Source of the DNA: Liolophura sinensis
Lineage: Eukaryota > Mollusca > Polyplacophora > Chitonida > Chitonidae
Length of the DNA: 64,000 bases
Assembly (NCBI RefSeq): GCF_032854445.1
Contig: NC_088304.1
Coordinates: forward strand, 2,110,001-2,174,000
Direction: 5' to 3'
Shown: positions 35,354-46,246 of the stretch, one piece after another
How the letters are laid out: the number at the start of each line of letters is the position of its first letter
Numbering within the stretch: the stretch's first letter is position 1
Program-made: the position numbers and the translations under genes
Notes under the pieces: model-generated
Told to the model about the DNA's origin: nothing
The model's input: the letters and a program-made list of their open reading frames with translations, nothing else
Databases searched by the model: none

Positions 35354-35690
35354 GGTGAGTGAGTGAGTGCTTGGGGTTTAACGTCGTACTCAACAATTTT
35401 TCAGTCATATGACGACGAAGGAATCGTTAGGGTGCATGTATGTGTAATGTGCCTCCTTGTTGCAGGACGGATTTCCACCGCTCTTTTATCTAGTGCTGCT
35501 TCACTGTGACGACATACCGAAGGCAAGTAAGCTGCCCCGCCCGAGCCAGTATACTGATACAAGTCAACCAGTCGTTGCACTATCACCTTCATGCTGAACG
35601 CCAAGCGAGGAAGTTACAACTTCCTCTTTTAAAGTCTTAGGTGTGACTCGATCCAGGATTGATCCTGGATCTACCGCTTCCGAAATAGTT
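35354..35690 (-). mobile_element. SINE family B, copy 2
   Basis: The duplicate-copy equivalent of the 28494 element, with the same truncation point, so one insertion predates the tandem duplication. Confidence 0.83.
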
Positions 35691-36191
35691 TTAGGTTGTC
35701 CAAAGTGTAATTGTGACTTTGTACATAACTCCGCACCATGTTAGTCTATGTATTCTGCCACTGACTGATGCGATTCAAACGTACACCTATATTGTTTGAG
35801 GTATCGTATTCGTCAACATGATTTTTATGGAAAGTATTTCTAAACGACAAGGCTATATTTATCATTCAGATGACTTTTCGTAAAGAATTTGACTGGCACA
35901 CTTTTGCTACTCATTTGCTTTACGATTTGGAATAGAGGGCGTATTTGTACCTGGCTTCTTTCAGGGACATTTAGGAATTGGGATGGTATAGATTGACAGA
36001 GGCATTACTTATGGATAACAAATCCTGGATTTATTGTGTTGGTGACTTTTCGATGTGGGTTCTTAAATTGTTATCAAACCATAAGAACATACAAAGATAC
36101 AAGACAACATATATACAGGAAGAGAGTGAGTGGTGTCAAAACAGGCAACAATGTAACTATGGATAATGGCTTCAGGGTTTAAGGCGGTCAC

Positions 36192-36662
36192 CGTCTAAAA
36201 TCTGATGAGGTCATTGTAGACGCTCGAGTGGTACCCGCTGTCTGGGTTAAGCTGTGGATTGTGTCGTCGGATCATGACTGGCTTCCAGCAGTTTCCTTCT
36301 TTTGTAGTCTGACTGGTTGTTCTGTAGGGTATGAACTGTGTTCCATTGGAGTTGGTGTTCTGGATGGGCTCTGATGTGGTCACTGAGGGCTGATTTTCCA
36401 TCTAATTTTCCTACTGAGGCCTTGTGCTCTGCAATTCTGATATTCAGTGGTCTACCGCTTTCTCCAATGTATTGCCGTTGACAGTCACAATTAATGCTGT
36501 ACACAGATCCTTTGGGTTCTTCCCCATGGGTTGGCTGTTTCTTTCCATTGGCTTTGAGTAGGGTTTTGAGGTTAGAGGTGAAGGTAAACGTGGTTTGTAT
36601 GTTCAGTTTGTCATGCAGGAGTCTTCTTATCTGGTAGCTTGGCGTACCTATATTCGGAATGG

Positions 36663-36755
<93 letters not shown>

Positions 36756-36822
36756 GGTGGTCGGGTCTCGTTGCTCTGGTCCTGTTAGCTGGATTGAGAG
36801 TTTTACTGATCGTTCTCTCCAC
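36192..36822 (-). pseudogene. Penelope-like GIY-YIG endonuclease, frameshifted (copy 2)
   Basis: Same fragment in the second tandem copy. The GIY-YIG core is intact, but one extra base near 36277 (CATGACTGG against CATGATGG) shifts the frame after KRRKLLEA. A roughly 90-bp (AT)n run has expanded within the N-terminal part of the open frame. Confidence 0.85.
36664..36753. repeat. (AT)n microsatellite inside the Penelope-like fragment
   Basis: About 45 AT repeats where copy 1 (29806-29822) has only a short imperfect TATATATGTATATATAT. This dates the expansion to after the duplication. Confidence 0.95.
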
Positions 36823-36830
36823 TAATTGTT

Positions 36831-36856
36831 GGGGCGGGGGGGTGGGGGAGAGGGGG
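36831..36856 (+). other. G-quadruplex motif, copy 2
   Basis: Same four-tract G-rich motif as at 29901, one G longer. Confidence 0.85.
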
Positions 36857-36932
36857 TATAGGTTTTTTGGTGTTGAAGGCTGTTTTGAGGTGATTTAATT
36901 ATTCTTGGAGGTTGATGATGGATATCAACCTT

Positions 36933-37000
36933 ACTCAAAGCCAATGGAAAGAAACAGCCAACCCATAGGGAAGAACCCAAAGGATCTGTGTACAACAGCA
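36933..37000 (+). mobile_element. Inverted piece of the Penelope-like element, copy 2
   Basis: The second-copy equivalent of 30000-30068, inverted relative to 36494-36560. Confidence 0.88.
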
Positions 37001-37534
37001 TTTATTGTGATAAACAGAGATAACAGACGAAACCAAGAGTAGGCAATGTAGCTTTATATTGTTTTGGATAAATTCACCAGATGTTCTACCACTAAATTGT
37101 TTTTTCCCTGTGCTACCGTGCAAATGTCGGCTTATACTGGTACATTGTTTTTAGTTTGTTTTCTTTTAAATGAGTAGTAATGTGTTTAAATCAAAGTCTA
37201 CATGTAGTTTTGGTTTATAAGGCATATTAACTTCAATCTAATAAACATTTATGCCTGGAATTCTTTCTTGATGTAGTAAATAATATTTATAGAAATCAAG
37301 TCCTTTAGTTTATCATGTAAAGGTTAAGTTAATTGTGATATTCAGTGTGTTATGCGGACTTGAGCTATCTGCTATATGTCGATCCCGATCACCTGTCTCT
37401 TAGTTACTTGACAAAGCATTATCAACGACATCGTGTGACTTGGTTTCACTCAGAGGAACTGAGGTTGATTGACTGGTTACAGCTGATGGTGTTAAGGTGC
37501 AAGCTAGTTTAACCATTTATTTAAGTATCTGGAA

Positions 37535-37795
37535 TGGGTACAATATTCCATTAGAACCAATCTTCTCCGAATAGATCTATTTGGTACCTATTTAAAGTGG
37601 TTCTATGTAGCACCATTTAGCTATGGTTTTTTGTGGAACCATTTATAAACAAATGGTTCTACGTGGAACCATTTTAATGGTGGCACATAGAACCATTTAA
37701 AAATGGGATCATATTGAACCTTTAAAGGTCGCTCCATAACCATAAGCTGAAGAACCTTTAAAGGTTCTATGTAACGCCTTTATTTTTGAGAGCGA
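37535..37795. mobile_element. Foldback MITE, copy 2
   Basis: The equivalent of 30600-30860 in the second tandem copy, with very few substitutions. Confidence 0.65.
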
Positions 37796-38198
37796 ACGGG
37801 CATTAACTCTTCCCAAGCCAATAACCGACCTCACCCACCTGGCCTCTGTAATTAACTAACCTGTTGTGATACTCGTGTTATTGTCATGGACTACTTTTGG
37901 TTAGGCCATCATAAGATTATGTTAGTTAATTTGTGGAAAATGCGACTGACATTGATTCATGCTACAGGAGATTTAATGCACGTGTGAACAGCAGTGAATG
38001 ATTCTTACCGCTAATCCGACACATTTGGGGCTGTTTCTATCCGCAACTCTCGTAATTGCCTGGCTCGCTTTCAGAGTTATATTCCGTAAATACATTATGG
38101 CACGCTTGAAATGATCACACGGTACTCAAATCATGCACGACCTCGAAAAGTGGCAAGTGTTGGAGCTCTTCAAGTCAAGAGTCGCAGCTGAAGGAGGG

Positions 38199-38231
38199 TA
38201 TATATAGGGCGCGCAGAATCAAATCTCAGTC
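38199..38231 (+). promoter_or_regulatory. TATA plus initiator core promoter (copy 2)
   Basis: Same layout in the second copy, with TATATATA and TCAGTC at the same spacing. An upstream ATG in the leader of copy 1 is ACG here; the downstream ATGGCAC|GTAAGA is unchanged. Confidence 0.5.
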
Positions 38232-38541
38232 AATTCTACGACGAAATATCTGACACGTTTGCCGCCTACTTTACAGGAAAGTGGATAAAGGGCTTGTCAC
38301 GTGGAGCCATATCCACACCGAAGGGGCCAGAACCGCAAACTATTTGGAAGGATGGCACGTAAGACAATCACCTATCAATGACAGTCCACCAAAAACTCTG
38401 TGAAACCATATCAGTACTACAGACCGACACAGGCTACAAAGGCGCTCAAAATAGACAGGTAGCTTGAGAGACTGAGATTTACTCAAAATCTGTATTACCT
38501 TATGCAAAGAATATCATATCATTATCTGCTTATAGAATATT

Positions 38542-39014
38542 CTTAAAGGCAAAGAAAACAATAAAATGAAGTATGTATCAGATGAAAGCCCATTGAAAAC
38601 TGTGTAGGAAAATAGTTGGATTTATTTCTTTTTAAAATTTGTTTGACCTAGTAAAATGCATTTGAATTTTGCATGTTATTCTATGGTGGCCCTTTCTGAC
38701 CACAACGAGAAAAGGACAAGATAAGGTTTTGCCAATTAGCACACGTGAGACTGCTACATTTCATCATTTAGAATGCATATAGATCTATGAATCTATTTAC
38801 TGATTTAACCGTGAAACGAATTATTTCAGCTAAAAAGCATAGATGTAATATACTTGATATCTTTTGGAACACAACAGACCAACGCAGAATTTGATGTCTT
38901 AACACAATTTTACTCTGTTACAAAATTCTAAAAAAATAAATCCAACTATTTTCCTGTTTTTAATGGTCTTTCATCTGATTTATGCTTCATTTTAGATTGG
39001 CCTTTGCCTCTAAG
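38542..39014. mobile_element. Long-TIR MITE, copy 2
   Basis: More complete than copy 1: ATGAAGTATGTATCAGATGA in the left arm pairs with the TCATCTGATTTATGCTTCAT-like right arm. Confidence 0.82.
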
Positions 39015-39465
39015 TACAGTACATTTGTCATCTTCGGCAGGTTGAATATGACCTTCTAGTTCATAACGAATTGCATGTTACTCACCCTGGTTCAGGCTTT
39101 CATGCCCCTGTAGTCACTGTGTATCTCGCCGAGGCCAAGTAGTTCCAACGAGGAGCCACATTCGGCATTCTCGTTTAACACACAATTTTATTCTCGATGA
39201 GAACACTGCTTCTGAGTTTGTTGGATGTGATTCCCAACATGTCCTGGTTAACTGGGGAGACTTCGACAAAAAGCTGTGCACGATTTACTTTATATTCCAT
39301 ATGTTTGACAGCATTGACGTTGTCATTACGGAGAGGTTGGTTGACCTATATCACAAAATAAAGTTTGTCCTAAATAGACATGTATATATGTAGACAATGT
39401 CTCACATTATATATACATGTTCAATAGAAGAATACTTGGGTTTCTGAGCTTTAGCTAAGCTTTAG

Positions 39466-39766
39466 TTAATACCACTGGTCTTTAGTTAATATCACTGGCC
39501 TTAGTTAATATCACTGGTCTTTAGTTAATATCACTGGTCTTTAGTTTAGTTAATATCACTGGTCTTTAGTTAATATCACTGGTCTTTAGTTAATATCACT
39601 GGTCTTTAGTTAATATCACTGGCCTTTAGTTAATATCACTGGTCTTTAGTTAATATCACTGGTCTTAAGTAAATATCACTGGTCTTTAGTTAATATCACT
39701 GGTCTTTAGTTAATATCACTGGTCTTTAGTTAATATCACTGGTCTTTAGTTAATATCACTGGTCTA
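39466..39766 (+). repeat. 20-bp minisatellite expanded in tandem copy 2
   Basis: About 15 copies of CTTTAGTTAATATCACTGGT. The equivalent site in copy 1 (32515-32555) holds only two. Confidence 0.95.
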
Positions 39767-40256
39767 AGCATGTCATTCTAGCTCATTTACACATCTGTCC
39801 AGGTTCTGAGTGAATATGTGAAACGAACGCTTGTTGTACATATTTGCAATTCTTGTTGACATATTTGATCAGATCTTTTGTATATATGTGTATTATGAAG
39901 ATCTTATGGTTTATGAGTTTTAACTAAGTTTTGCTTCTTTTAATTCTAGTGGGCACATCTGTACAATTCTTTCGTACATATGTAAAAAAAATTAAAAATT
40001 ATTTGAACATAGCTACAAAAGATGCCCACGTAAAAAAAATTAATGCATATATCCACAAATAAAACGAAAGTCTCAATCACAGGAACATAAAACCGCACAA
40101 AAAGAGAAAGGGACTTGCCACATATGTACATTCCTACTGATTTATGTTGTGAACGCGACTAAATGTCTCCTGACGACCACGTGTTTACGGTCAGCCATTT
40201 ATTAGCAAGCGTTTATACGCTTCACGCGGGTATCTTGACTTGCTCACTGGCAAAAA

Positions 40257-40345
40257 TGTTGTTCGTCTACATGAAGGCGTGGTCAAGTTTATGTGGGGGG
40301 AATAATCCGGCCAGGTTTTATGCATGGAAGAAACCAGAATGCTAG
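40257..40345. repeat. Truncated third copy of the large tandem unit
   Basis: Repeats the first bases of the unit (TTCGTCTACATGAAGGCGTG, GTCAAGTTTATGTGGG, CATGGAAGAAACCAGAATGC) and then diverges completely at TAGTTGATAATAGC. Confidence 0.9.
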
Positions 40346-40420
40346 TTGATAATAGCTTGTCGTGTTACGTGTCTAACTAACGTGAGGCAGAATTGGCAGT
40401 GAGTAGGAGTGATTTTATAG

Positions 40421-40680
40421 ATATATTTATATATTTGATTGGTGTTTTACGCCGTACTGAAGAATATTTCACTTATACGACGGCGGCCATATGGGAGGAA
40501 ATCGGACAGAGCCCGGAGGGACACCTACAACCATCTGCAAGTTTCTGAAAGACCTTTCCTCGTACGGCTAGAAAGGAAGCCAGCATGAGGTGGACATGAA
40601 CTCACAGCGACCGCCTTGAGAGGGTCCAGGGTCATTGCGCCGCACTAGCACGCTAGGCCACTCGGCCACTGAGGCCTCCA
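40421..40680 (-). mobile_element. SINE family A, near full length, minus orientation
   Basis: Starts with the tail TTGATTGGTGTTTTACGCCG, TACTGAAGAATATTTCACTT, ATACGACGGCGG. It runs through the body (GAAATCGGACAGAGCCCGGA; CATGAGGTGGACATGAACTC, the B box in reverse) to the A-box end (CTAGCACGCTAGGCCACTCG GCCACTGAGGCC). Confidence 0.9.
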
Positions 40681-40699
40681 AAACATACAATATACTCAT

Positions 40700-41300
40700 T
40701 TACATAAAAAAAACAGATTTTGCTATATGAACTAACGTTTATTTTCATTCAAGTAAGATCAATACACTTTGTTTTAAAAACTATAGTGACAAAAAAGAAA
40801 ACAAAAATGCACAGCAAATGACACCAAAGAAAAAAAAGCACATAACTCTTGTAACCGATGATAGCAATATCCACAGCATGTATCAAGGACTGATAAATAC
40901 AACAACAACGCAACAGCAATATCCCCGCTTTCAGATTTCTTTTCATAGAGGATCAGACTAATCTGATCTGATATTAGTGGTTAAATAGTGCATCACTGCA
41001 TCTGGAGACTTTAACAACAATGTGGCTGTGCCAAGGAACAATTGTTATTCACATAATTATACTACATAAAAATTTAACACATAGTTCAATTCACTTTAGA
41101 AGGAAAATAGAACACAAGACAAATTATATACATGTAATTACAATTTAATTTTTGTGATGTGACATAGCCGAGTTATTATATCAAGGAAAGCAACAGCGAG
41201 AAAAACGAGAGTAGCAAATTGTCACCTCTAGAATTCTCACCTTTAAACAATTAGTTAGGCGCCATTTATTTCCATAACCCGTCACAGCACATTTTCCCGC
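40700..41300. other. Intergenic 3' side of the SMB-type gene
   Basis: AT-rich. 40985-41110 shares CTGCATCTGGAGACTTTAAC...ATAGTTCAATTCACTTT with 45742-45910, so a piece of flank was duplicated around the gene. No exon with a seven-helix region was found here. Confidence 0.5.
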
Positions 41301-41307
41301 TTTATCA

Positions 41308-41483
41308 CCATTTATTTGATTGGTGATTTACGCCGTACTCAAGAATACTTCACTTGTACGACGGCGGTCAGCATTATAGTGGAAGGAAACCCACGACTAT
41401 CTGCAGCGTGCTGACAGGTTTTCCCACAAGGAAGACAGCATGAGTTGGACTTGAACTCGTACCCACCGCATTAGTAGGAGGCT
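41308..41483 (-). mobile_element. SINE family A, minus orientation, shortened
   Basis: Tail TTGATTGGTGATTTACGCCG, TACTCAAGAATACTTCACTT, GTACGACGGCGG, then a shortened body and reversed B box (TGAGTTGGACTTGAACTC). A-box end lost. Confidence 0.85.
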
Positions 41484-41969
41484 CCTGAAAAATGTTATTC
41501 ATGGCCACTTATCATTTCCCAGGTTACTTTCCTTCAGGTTGTCACGGGTTAAATATATAGCCTACACATTAGCTTATTTTTATTTATTTTTAATTTATTT
41601 ATTTTTTTATTTATTTTTTTAATCATCGTCTTGTTAATGATAATATTATCATGACTGTAGTCTCTTATATTTGTACAGGGATATAACAGGCTCAAGTAAG
41701 CCTCACTTCTGCCGACAACTTGTATGTGGCGTAAATCGTTTCCTGGAACGGGTAAACGCCACGTTAAAAATTCTAATACATCCCCCCTCCCCCCGACAAC
41801 TTGTATGTATATTGTCTGTGAATATGTATGCTGCATATGTTGATGACTAAATATTGAACTGAATGCCTGGCCGTTTTATCAAAGCGACCAGGTTCTTATA
41901 GCACTGCAGATTAACTAGGTACAAAATTACTGTAGCTGAGCAAGTTGTCTTCCAAGGGAAACAATGCTC

Positions 41970-44135
41970 TTAACAAGTACAATCGTTCACAACGGATGTC
42001 ACGAGCGACCCGTTTGCAAATGCTATCAGAAAAAGCCACATGAAGCCGATACTACTGACTGGGGACATCTGAGCAGAATTCACGGCAAGCGGAATTGTTG
42101 TGTTGTTTTCGCTGCAGGTCATTTCCGCACAAAGGGAATCTCTCTGAATTTCTTCAGTCCTGGGACTAGCTTTTGGTTGAGAGCCAAGAACATGAACATC
42201 TTGACAACAATTGACGTGCACGAGGTTGTCAACATCCGTCTCGAAATGTGTGGAAAGCACCAGTTGATCAATGGTCGTGATGTTTCCGACGAGTATGTCG
42301 TCTGTTATCAGGAGAATGATTTTCACTTCTTTTACTTCCTCAAGTTCATAGGTTTTCGGGATTAGAACACGTACATTGTGTTTGTATTCTTTTAGTTTTG
42401 CGTTGATAAATGTAATGATTGGGGTAGATATGGACCTTCCATTTAAATCCGTTATAGCCTCTTTATCCAAGTGAGAGATGTTAGCAACTAGGGTGACCGA
42501 AACGACAGCAAAGAAAGCTTGGGAATACCCACGTATCCGGGTTATTTCTGGCACACATCCTGATGCTGGACAAGCCATACGCTTCTGTCAAGTGAATAAA
42601 GAATTAATTTTGGATTAGTAGTGTTAAAGTCGTAATAGACCATTAAACAAGAAAATAAAAGACTTAGAACATAGAGAAGTAAAACAAGCTCAGCGACGAC
42701 TGTGTGATAAATATTAATAAATAAGCAACGAGGATGTCTGAATTTCTGAATAACGGACAATACCCTCCATGCCATGATGCCAGTATAATGACAAAAACAG
42801 ATGTACAAAGTACAAAGTGGATATATACAAACACATTTTGACCAGAAAATTAGGTCTACTTACCTGATCTAACTTTATGTTCAACAGAAGTGACATTGGG
42901 TTTTGACGTCGACGAGCTATTAGTGAATGATGTACAGCCTCGATGGACAACCCCGTGGCACATTGAAAGCAGTAGACATTCCTGTACATGGTATCCTTGA
43001 TCAGAACAGGGTTATAGTAGGCGCTACACATCTTGGACAAGGTCTCTGTAGTAAACTCAGAATTACATTTGTCCACAGCAAAGGAGCAGTGGGAAGGCTC
43101 AAAGCCCGTTTGCGGGGACAGAACAAACTGTTTACCACGAAGATGAAGCGGACGGCCTGCGCTGTTGTTCAGTTTATCGAAACTATTTGCGTAGAAAAAA
43201 TGATACGGATGGGCGGCCTGAAATGTGGCTTCCCACAAAGAGCTTTCCAACAGACCGTTGCAATGCAGACAATATATGTTTCTGTATGAAAGGCGTGTTT
43301 TCGGTGAATAGCAGGGGATATAAGTCTTAAGATCGTTCCCAGCTGGATTTTCACACAGGCCACGCACAGCCTCATCTGTCCAGTTATCAGAACATTGATT
43401 GATGAGGCGACTTGGCGAAGACAGAGTCCATTTTTCGTTAATGTTCGAGTAACATGAGTACCTGTGTGTGTTATCAGCGGTAGATTCTATGGCAGCTTCA
43501 ACGTATTCACTGTCGTAGCAGCAATTATCAACAACTGTACAGGAGGCAGAACAGCCGCAGAGTCTCTCTCCGGTTCCCGAGCAGTTCGTGACGAATTCTT
43601 CGTAAGAACCGATCAACCTTAGCCCATTCATAATTGAAGCGGCTTGGACGTAGCCTTGATTTGTAAAGAGTGAAAAATTCTGGTCTTGTTCTGTTACATT
43701 CTCGGGGGAACTTGACGTTGAAATTCCATTAGATAAAGCCAGAGTTGTGTGTTCGAAGTTCTGAGACAACGTTGACATCTGCCAAATGTTCCCTTTGTGT
43801 TGTGTGGCCACCATAAAGTTCTGACGTTCAATGGCAGCGGTTTCGCCAGTTTTCCCTGTGTGTTTTGCATCCTCCTGCAAACTGACTGGTGAGCTGGCCG
43901 TGTTTGTCTCCTGAATGATCTGGAAGGCCGACATACTTGCAACAGAAGTAGCGAAACCCCGACCTTCTTCCAACACAGGTGAAACTGTTGTCTCTGCATA
44001 AACGCTTTTGTTTTCCCACTGATAAACGTCTGTTACCCCGCTGTCGATTGACGCTCCTCTTGCTGCATTTTTCTGCAAGAGGGAGAAGGATAGGATAACC
44101 ACGAAGGCTCCCAGAAACCTGAAGAAGAGACGCAT
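41970..44135 (-). CDS. SMB-like receptor-type ectodomain protein (two exons)
   Basis: Join of 44135-42864 and 42584-41970 on the minus strand (donor ATCAG|GTAAGT, acceptor TTGACAG, phase 0) gives 628 residues. The start at 44135 is chosen because the upstream in-frame ATG lies in the TATA box. Residues 1-28 are a signal peptide (MRLFFRFLGAFVVILSFSLL). A Ser/Thr- and Gln-rich stalk follows to about 180. Residues 185-212 hold a somatomedin-B-like cluster (LCGCSASCTVVDNCCYDSEY). There are two YRNxYCxxC modules at about 284-293 and 384-393. Exon 2 adds a Cys-containing region and a hydrophobic segment at 604-624, close to the C-terminus. This order resembles the ectodomain of lophotrochozoan Mth-like GPCRs, but no seven-helix domain was found, so it may be secreted, anchored by one helix or truncated. 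Confidence 0.75.
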
Positions 44136-44179
44136 CCCGAGATCGCCGTAAACTGTTAGTGGTTTGGGGGAGAGGCGCA

Positions 44180-44186
44180 TTTTATA
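44180..44186 (-). promoter_or_regulatory. TATA box of the SMB-type gene
   Basis: TATAAAA on the minus strand lies about 45 bases before the ATG at 44135, leaving room for a short leader. The same TATAAAA-to-ATG arrangement is conserved in the decayed paralogue at 54244-54250. Confidence 0.6.
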
Positions 44187-44289
44187 ACACGTGCATAAAT
44201 TAGTAGGTGGGTGGTGCCTGGAACATGGGTGGCTGGAATATTAATTCGCAGTGTACGGTGCAAAGCTCTACTGAGGACATGCTAATCGA

Positions 44290-46240
44290 AAGCACAACCT
44301 GTTGTTTTAATGGGGAAATAGCGCTGTAAAAGGTGTTAATTGGTCTAAAAGGTGAAACATTTCAACTCTCCACCCAGGCCAAGTGATTTCGTAATGTCAC
44401 ACTCAGATTGGCTTGATATCCATGATAAGTCACGAAGTGTGTTGGTACTTTGATGGAAGGCCATGAAAGGCGTTAATTGTCCTAAACCATGTAATATATC
44501 GACGCCCAGAATACCATTGTGACAAACTCACTAATAATGTACATAACTACACATATTCACACGAGAAATATAAAAATAATACAAATATGAGTTTTTTTGG
44601 TGACTTATATAAGATATTTTTAAGGGCGTTTAGCACTTGGGCCGAACGCAGCCGAATTCACCTGCAGAGCATGATATGAGCCGAATGACGCCAGAAGCCT
44701 GTTTCTCAAGGTGATCAGAACGTTACGCTGGTCGCAAATGACAAGACGGCGTATACCGTCAGTATGCGACATCATGGTGATTAGGCCGGGCATAACGTTG
44801 CGACCCCTTCAAGGGACAGGCTCCAGAAGTACACACCCAATCCGACTCGACAGCTCTTCCAATGGAAAAAGGGGCACATACCTATGGATTCAGCTCGACT
44901 TTGAGAACATAAAATGTCATTAAACCAAGAATAATCCTTTACACTGAAGAGCTGTCTATCAGGAAAATATAATTTAGAAATTTAATTCTGACCTGTTAAT
45001 TACTTCAGACTGTGTGAAAAAGACTTGTGCGCTGTCAAAAACTCGATCCATCGACAAACTGACGGCCCGTATGTAGATCTCTAACACAATAGCTCAAATA
45101 AAGGCTTAAATACTCTGTGAGGTCTGTGCACCACATCATCTGTAAGTAGGAACAGGCTTTGTTGTAACGTACATTTGGTCTCAGACATTGTTTCTTCACT
45201 GGTTGGATAGTCACAGCACTGATAAGTCCTGGATTTATATGGCAGCAGGAATTTATATGCCGGTATTTCATTTTTTATAAAAAACGACATGCTACGAGGT
45301 ATGCAATCGTCAGATGAGAAAGGAAGTTACCGGTCAATATTTACAGTTCGTCAACGTGCATTTATTTTCCTAAAGAGATAAAATGACTTAGTGATAGTTT
45401 CTATGGACTTTGACATATGCGGAATTGTATAGGTCTAGCGTCCCATAACTCATTTCTCTCATTCTTATGCTTTTCTGTGTGGTTTTTTTTTGGAACGTCT
45501 GTCGCTGGCCTCCACTGTTGACTATGTACGGCTAACGAACTGAAATTCTAATTGTCACGTTATTAAGGCCCTGGTGACGGAAATTACCGAGTGGAAACGG
45601 GCTTGGTTGGCAAATTTCAAAAAGAATTGAATTTGTTAAAAATCATCTATTTGATATACTCATTTTAAAAAACATATACCAAACTTTTACTTTTTGATGA
45701 TATGTAATTTCGGTGTAATTTCTTTCTGTAAAATATCAAATATACTGCATCTGGAGACTTGAAGAGTAACATACCTTTACCAAGGACTGACAATAATCTA
45801 ATTAATGAACGAACTGTATTGCCACTGGGCCCATGAGCACACATTATAATACAATTTACAGTTTAAGATATAGTTCAATTCATTTTTTAAAGAAACTAAG
45901 ACTCGAAAAATTAGGTAAAGTACGTCAAACAAGTGGCTGAGAGTAAGGCTATATCATTTGTTACGGGTATCAATTGTTAGTTGAGAGGGTATACGAAGTA
46001 CACACGTATTCATATTATGGGTGTAGGCTCGATCGATAGCAGTTTTTACACTCCTACCCACCCTCAAACAACCATGATATCGAATTTATTATCACGAAGA
46101 GCTTTAAAGTTTTATGAAATTTATAAAGAAACCAGCGGTTGTCAGTGCTCTGATGCTTCACACGGACCCCGAAGCTAAATGCGTTTATAGATCACATCAA
46201 CTACAACGTCACCCTATGACACACAGAATCATTTGCATAC
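44290..46240. other. Upstream flank, nothing firmly recognised
   Basis: An open minus frame at 45081-45290 with several Cys residues (TYQCCDYPTSEETMSETKC) could be a remnant of a related gene, but no family match is recognised. 45742-45910 resembles 40985-41110. Confidence 0.4.
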
Positions 46241-46246
46241 AGACCG

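Larger units (their letters stand above)
33125..40256. repeat. Large tandem duplication, copy 2 (about 7.13 kb)
   Basis: Colinear with copy 1. It has a shorter 62/64-bp array, a longer 38-bp array, a new 90-bp (AT)n run, an expanded 20-bp array and a deletion near 39985 relative to 32785-32860. Copy 3 is cut off after about 90 bp (40257-40345). Confidence 0.93.

Noticed and set aside
36595-36898. Open frames rich in YIYIYI
   Set aside because: Translation of the (AT)n run.
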